From Candidatus Omnitrophota bacterium (GTDB lineage Bacteria; Omnitrophota; Gorgyraeia; Duberdicusellales; 4484-171), in NCBI GenBank assembly GCA_030601015.1, contig JAUVUO010000016.1, positions 1 to 12,680 on the forward strand: a stretch of DNA of 12,680 bases, read 5' to 3'. The notes under the pieces are model-generated. The model did no database searches, was not told where the DNA came from, and worked only from the letters and a program-made list of their open reading frames with translations. Positions 11,236-12,680 of the stretch are shown piece after piece. Both the position numbers and the translations under genes were made by a program. Within the stretch, counting starts at the first letter, position 1, and each line of letters opens with the position of its first letter.

Positions 11236-11258
11236 GTCCGCGCGAACACTCGGCAGAC
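11236..11258 (-). other. small hairpin directly after the 66-aa gene
   Basis: In the leftward transcript GUCUGC pairs with GCGGAC (complements of 11253-11258 and 11236-11241), including one U-G wobble, with an inner CGA/UCG. It starts 4 bases after the stop codon. The wobble would be a C-A mismatch on the other strand, which favours leftward transcription. No U-tract follows, so termination is not implied; it may protect an mRNA end. Confidence 0.45.
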
Positions 11259-11262
11259 TCAT

Positions 11263-11463
11263 TTAAAGATTTTTAATCAAATCAAATATCTTTTTAAATA
11301 TTTCTCCCAATTCATAATCATCAGAATTAAATTCTGCATCAAGAAAACCATTATATTCATTTAACTTTTTCCTTAAATCTTTGATAACTGGGAACTTTTT
11401 GATAACTTTTTCATATTCTTTTTTATCTATCCCTAGCTCTTCAAAACCAATCCTGTCGCACAT
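11263..11463 (-). CDS. 66-aa small protein of unknown function behind a long structured leader
   Basis: ATG 11463 follows AAGGAGGGAATTGT. The product (CDRIGFEELGIDKKEYEKVIKKFPVIKDLRKKLNEYNGFLDAEFNSDDYELGEIFKKIFDLIKNL) is acidic-basic mixed and probably all helical, with a hydrophobic C-terminal helix. It stands alone between two large non-coding gaps, which is unusual in this otherwise packed operon. The 324-base gap upstream holds three RNA elements (E, B, F). No family or motif is recognised. Confidence 0.65.
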   Translation of the reverse strand: MCDRIGFEELGIDKKEYEKVIKKFPVIKDLRKKLNEYNGFLDAEFNSDDYELGEIFKKIFDLIKNL

Positions 11464-11481
11464 ACAATTCCCTCCTTGTGA

Positions 11482-11537
11482 CCGCCCTACCTATTCCACT
11501 TGGAAAGAGCATCCATGGTCTCTTATCAGTAGGGCGG
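11482..11537 (-). ncRNA. three-way-junction RNA element F at the ribosome site of the 66-aa gene
   Basis: A perfect 9-bp stem CCGCCCTAC (11482-11490) / GTAGGGCGG (11529-11537) encloses two side hairpins: TTCC/GGAA (11494-11497 with 11502-11505) and AAGAG/CTCTT (11505-11509 with 11520-11524), which share base 11505. The element ends about 5 bases upstream of the AAGGAGGG ribosome site of the gene at 11263-11463. Lacking a U-tract, it is more likely a translation-controlling or processing structure than a terminator. Confidence 0.6.
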
Positions 11538-11566
11538 AACGTTTTCCAATTTAAACTCTGCGAGTT

Positions 11567-11696
11567 AATTGCCTTCCCTGACAGGTTTCCCCTTCCTGCT
11601 CCCGATTTTTACAGCCATTTCTGGATACTGTATAAAATTTGGGTATTTCACCACCGACTAAGCCCTGACGCCAGAACGCCACAGGGCAGGCAAATT
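11567..11696 (-). ncRNA. structured leader RNA, copy B of a three-member family
   Basis: The closing helix is AAUU-GCCU-CCCUG with CAGGG-AGGC-AAUU (plus-strand 11693-11696, 11688-11691, 11682-11686 with 11567-11580), the same topology and bulge positions as copy A. The next hairpin is GGCG/CGUC (complements of 11677-11680 and 11667-11670, with a G-U pair and a 6-base loop). A longer arm ATTTT(A)TACAG/CTGTAAAAAT (complements of 11628-11638 and 11605-11614) is capped by CCA-GAAA-UGG, a GNRA tetraloop on this strand only. TTAGTCGG (complement of 11654-11661) and a GGGGAA loop near the 3' end match copy A motifs. It lies between elements E and F. Confidence 0.72.
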
Positions 11697-11699
11697 GGA

Positions 11700-11782
11700 G
11701 GGGGGAAACCAGGTATCTCACCTAACGTCACAAGGACTAATATTTTATGGTCAACCATATTAGATCCTGATTGTTTCCCCCC
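11700..11782 (-). ncRNA. three-way-junction RNA element E directly after the repressor gene
   Basis: An outer stem of 10 perfect pairs, GGGGGGAAAC/GTTTCCCCCC (11700-11709 with 11773-11782), starts 5 bases after the repressor's stop. Inside are AGGA+CTAATAT / ATATTAG+TCCT (11733-11743 with 11757-11768, one bulge) and the short hairpin AGGT/ACCT (11711-11714 with 11720-11723). The junction strand UGUGACGUUA also occurs in copy C. Copy B begins 4 bases after it ends. No U-tract follows, so the repressor transcript may read through into B. The family is not recognised. Confidence 0.65.
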
Positions 11783-11787
11783 ATATT

Positions 11788-11997
11788 CTATAACTTATCA
11801 CTCATACCTATAAGTTTTTCCCAATTATTTAATATTGCTTCTAGCATACTTTTGCAAATCTTCTGGGGAATATTATCTTCTCTCTCCCAGTGGCCGATTG
11901 TTTCTCTTCTTACTTTCAGAAGTATGGCGACTTCTCCTTGGGAAATACCCATCTTTATTCTTAATCTCCTTAATCTTTTACCGATACTTTCCATCAT
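11788..11997 (-). CDS. 69-aa XRE-family helix-turn-helix repressor
   Basis: The product is a minimal XRE/Cro-type HTH domain: IGKRLRRLRIKMGISQGEVAILLKVRRETIGHWEREDNIPQK covers the five helices, with ISQGEVAILLKV as the helix-turn and RRETIGHWERE as recognition helix. A short helical tail ends in LIGMSDKL. At 69 residues there is no C-terminal peptidase or oligomerisation domain, so it is Cro-like and not LexA/CI-like. It has AAAGGAGACTAA before ATG 11997, and its own promoter with an inverted repeat over the -35 box, which suggests self-control. Probably a regulator of the early operon; its position at the head of it supports this. Confidence 0.88.
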   Translation of the reverse strand: MMESIGKRLRRLRIKMGISQGEVAILLKVRRETIGHWEREDNIPQKICKSMLEAILNNWEKLIGMSDKL

Positions 11998-12015
11998 TTA
12001 GTCTCCTTTGTTACA

Positions 12016-12044
12016 AATATATCACAGTAAAATATAGATGTCAA
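12016..12044 (-). promoter_or_regulatory. sigma-70 promoter of the XRE repressor
   Basis: On the minus strand TTGACA (complement of 12039-12044) is followed after exactly 17 bases by TATATT (complement of 12016-12021), five of six matches to TATAAT. A TG one base upstream makes it an extended -10. It lies 19 bases upstream of the repressor start and directly downstream of a strong terminator, so it begins a new transcription unit. It is the only convincing promoter I see in the window. Confidence 0.85.
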
Positions 12045-12050
12045 ATCTAT
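12034..12050. promoter_or_regulatory. inverted-repeat operator overlapping the -35 box
   Basis: ATAGAT (12034-12039) and ATCTAT (12045-12050) are perfect inverted arms with a 5-base centre. The repeat covers the -35 box of the repressor promoter. A dimeric XRE protein bound here would block RNA polymerase, so autorepression is the simplest reading. Confidence 0.6.
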
Positions 12051-12059
12051 TTTAAGAAT

Positions 12060-12095
12060 AAAAAAAAGAAGCCGGGGCGGTCAATCCCGGCTTCT
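12060..12095 (-). terminator. strong intrinsic terminator upstream of the repressor unit
   Basis: AGAAGCCGGG (12067-12076) and CCCGGCTTCT (12086-12095) form a perfect 10-bp stem with a 9-base loop. On the minus strand a run of eight T (complement of 12060-12067) follows, giving a classic Rho-independent terminator for the genes at 12152-12666. Further right in the gap, ATCACG/CGTGAT forms a second small inverted repeat at about 12104-12123. Confidence 0.92.
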
Positions 12096-12151
12096 CTTGA
12101 GGTGATCACGTTCTCGACCGTGATACTTGGTTGTGGTTGTTGTGTGGATGC

Positions 12152-12451
12152 TCAGTTGGAAATTTCCCAGACGATTTCCTTTAACTCTTCAGGTTCCCAT
12201 CCTTTGATCTCCTTTGTAAATCTTTCTATCTCATCTTTCATTTCTTTAGTTAATTTCTTCGCGAAAATCTTTTCTCTTTTATACTTCTTCCACTCTTCGA
12301 TTTCCTTGTCATAAGTTTTGTCTAATCCCCTTCTAAGAAACTCTTTCAATATTGCTTTACCTATTTCGTGTTTGGCATATTCTGCACCAAGAAAAAGAAT
12401 CAATTTTAGGATAGCACGTTTACCTGACTTATCTATTCGTGCTGTTAGTCT
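12152..12451 (-). CDS. second frame of a probable frameshifted protein (99 codons of sense)
   Basis: This frame is open from 12451 to a TGA at 12152-12154. The only usual start inside is a TTG at 12403 without a ribosome site. Yet the sense upstream of it (RLTARIDKSGKRAILK before LILFLGAEYAKHEIGKAILKEFLRRGLDK) reads like continuous protein. It lies in the -1 frame of the gene at 12445-12666, and the two frames meet on a C CCC CCA run. The remainder is a charged helix (KEIEEWKKYKREKIFAKKLTKEMKDEIERFTKEIKGWEPEELKEIVWEISN). The joined protein would be 171 residues. Either programmed frameshifting, a disrupted gene or a sequencing error explains it. Confidence 0.6.
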   Translation of the reverse strand, partial: RLTARIDKSGKRAILKLILFLGAEYAKHEIGKAILKEFLRRGLDKTYDKEIEEWKKYKREKIFAKKLTKEMKDEIERFTKEIKGWEPEELKEIVWEISN

Positions 12452-12666
12452 GGGGGGAACTCTTCAATCGAATATATCTTTAAAAGTTTATCTCTTATAC
12501 CAAGTAAAATTATCTTTTTGCTATTATCGTCAAATCTAGTATCAGTCTTAGCTACTTGTTCGTCCAACCATATATTTAATCCGCCGAAAATATCTTCTAC
12601 TTTACCTTCTACAAATTCATCACATTTTTCAAGTACATTATTTAAAATATCCCATATTCCTGCCAT
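12445..12666 (-). CDS. 73-aa protein of unknown function, or first part of a 171-aa frameshift product
   Basis: ATG 12666 follows GGAGGTGAGAATCA. The product (AGIWDILNNVLEKCDEFVEGKVEDIFGGLNIWLDEQVAKTDTRFDDNSKKIILLGIRDKLLKIYSIEEFPPD) is acidic and helical with amphipathic helices. It ends 6 to 12 bases after a six-C run that would allow a -1 shift into the frame at 12152-12451. From the visible sequence I cannot identify the family. In a phage it could be a small accessory or structural protein, and the joined form looks like one helical polypeptide. Confidence 0.65.
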   Translation of the reverse strand: MAGIWDILNNVLEKCDEFVEGKVEDIFGGLNIWLDEQVAKTDTRFDDNSKKIILLGIRDKLLKIYSIEEFPPD

Positions 12667-12680
12667 TGATTCTCACCTCC

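Noticed and set aside
11482..11537. Hammerhead ribozyme in element F, because of CUGAU next to a helix
   Set aside because: The conserved GAAA after helix II and the cleavage-site triplet are absent, and the junction strands do not match the CUGAUGA core.
7785..11696. Group I or group II intron, given conserved GACTAA and AATTGCC blocks
   Set aside because: The elements are too short, lie between genes and not inside them, and lack the intron core and domain V.
1..12680. CRISPR array, transposon ends or insertion sequence
   Set aside because: No regularly spaced repeats, terminal inverted repeats or transposase were seen; the only regular repeats are the 11-bp units in the initiator gene.
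1..12680. Recoded stop codons
   Set aside because: TAA, TAG and TGA all end well-supported genes. The TGA between the methylases is better explained by gene decay.

Overview
The window looks like the early / DNA-metabolism region of a tailed phage or prophage from an AT-rich, probably Bacillota-like or other low-GC bacterial host. The support is the dense packing of small genes with strong AGGAGG-type ribosome binding sites, a phage replication initiator with a Phg_2220_C-type C-terminus, a NinG-like HNH protein, an MT-A70 adenine methyltransferase, a phage-type cytosine methyltransferase, a DUF5131 (Gp37/Gp68) radical-SAM-like protein, CxxC zinc-knuckle microproteins and an XRE repressor. 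No structural, lysis or integrase gene is recognisable, and the host cannot be named from sequence alone. TAA, TAG and TGA all behave as stops.

Layout. Almost everything from 12666 down to 471 is on the minus strand and is read right to left. At the right edge are two ORFs (12445-12666 and 12152-12451) that join into one protein if a -1 shift occurs on a six-C run. A strong terminator (12060-12095) follows, then a consensus promoter with an inverted repeat over its -35 box, driving the XRE repressor (11788-11997). From there to about 7500 come small unknown genes, an OB-fold protein (8347-9477) and unusually long gene-free leaders rich in RNA structure. From 7574 to 5007 lie two overlapping basic microproteins, the cytosine methyltransferase, a decayed second methyltransferase, the DUF5131 protein and a small unknown. 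The replication initiator (4264-4998) carries a cluster of 11-12-bp direct repeats inside its own gene, a likely phage origin. The stretch 4258-471 holds zinc-knuckle proteins, HTH proteins, a 37-aa membrane protein, MT-A70, NinG-like and DUF1016_N-like genes. A bidirectional terminator (425-473) separates this operon from three short plus-strand genes at the left edge, which converge on it.

Most notable: the long leaders are not random spacers. Three of them (copies A 8193-8346, B 11567-11696, C 7785-7892) carry the same RNA architecture. A long-range closing helix has near-identical strands and a compensatory base-pair change between A and B. It is followed by a hairpin whose arms differ completely in sequence but always pair, and by shared internal motifs. 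The 5' strand of the closing helix can alternatively pair locally in all three copies, as a switch would. Two further multi-helix elements flank copy B (11700-11782 and 11482-11537), and another lies at 11147-11220. I do not recognise these as a known RNA family; they are the best candidate for an undescribed system here.

How it fits together (inference): the repressor controls a leftward early operon. Its products prepare the genome for replication (initiator plus in-gene origin, OB-fold protein), process recombination intermediates (NinG-like) and modify DNA (MT-A70, cytosine methyltransferase). The structured leaders sit directly before small accessory genes, so they probably tune those genes or act as separate non-coding RNAs.
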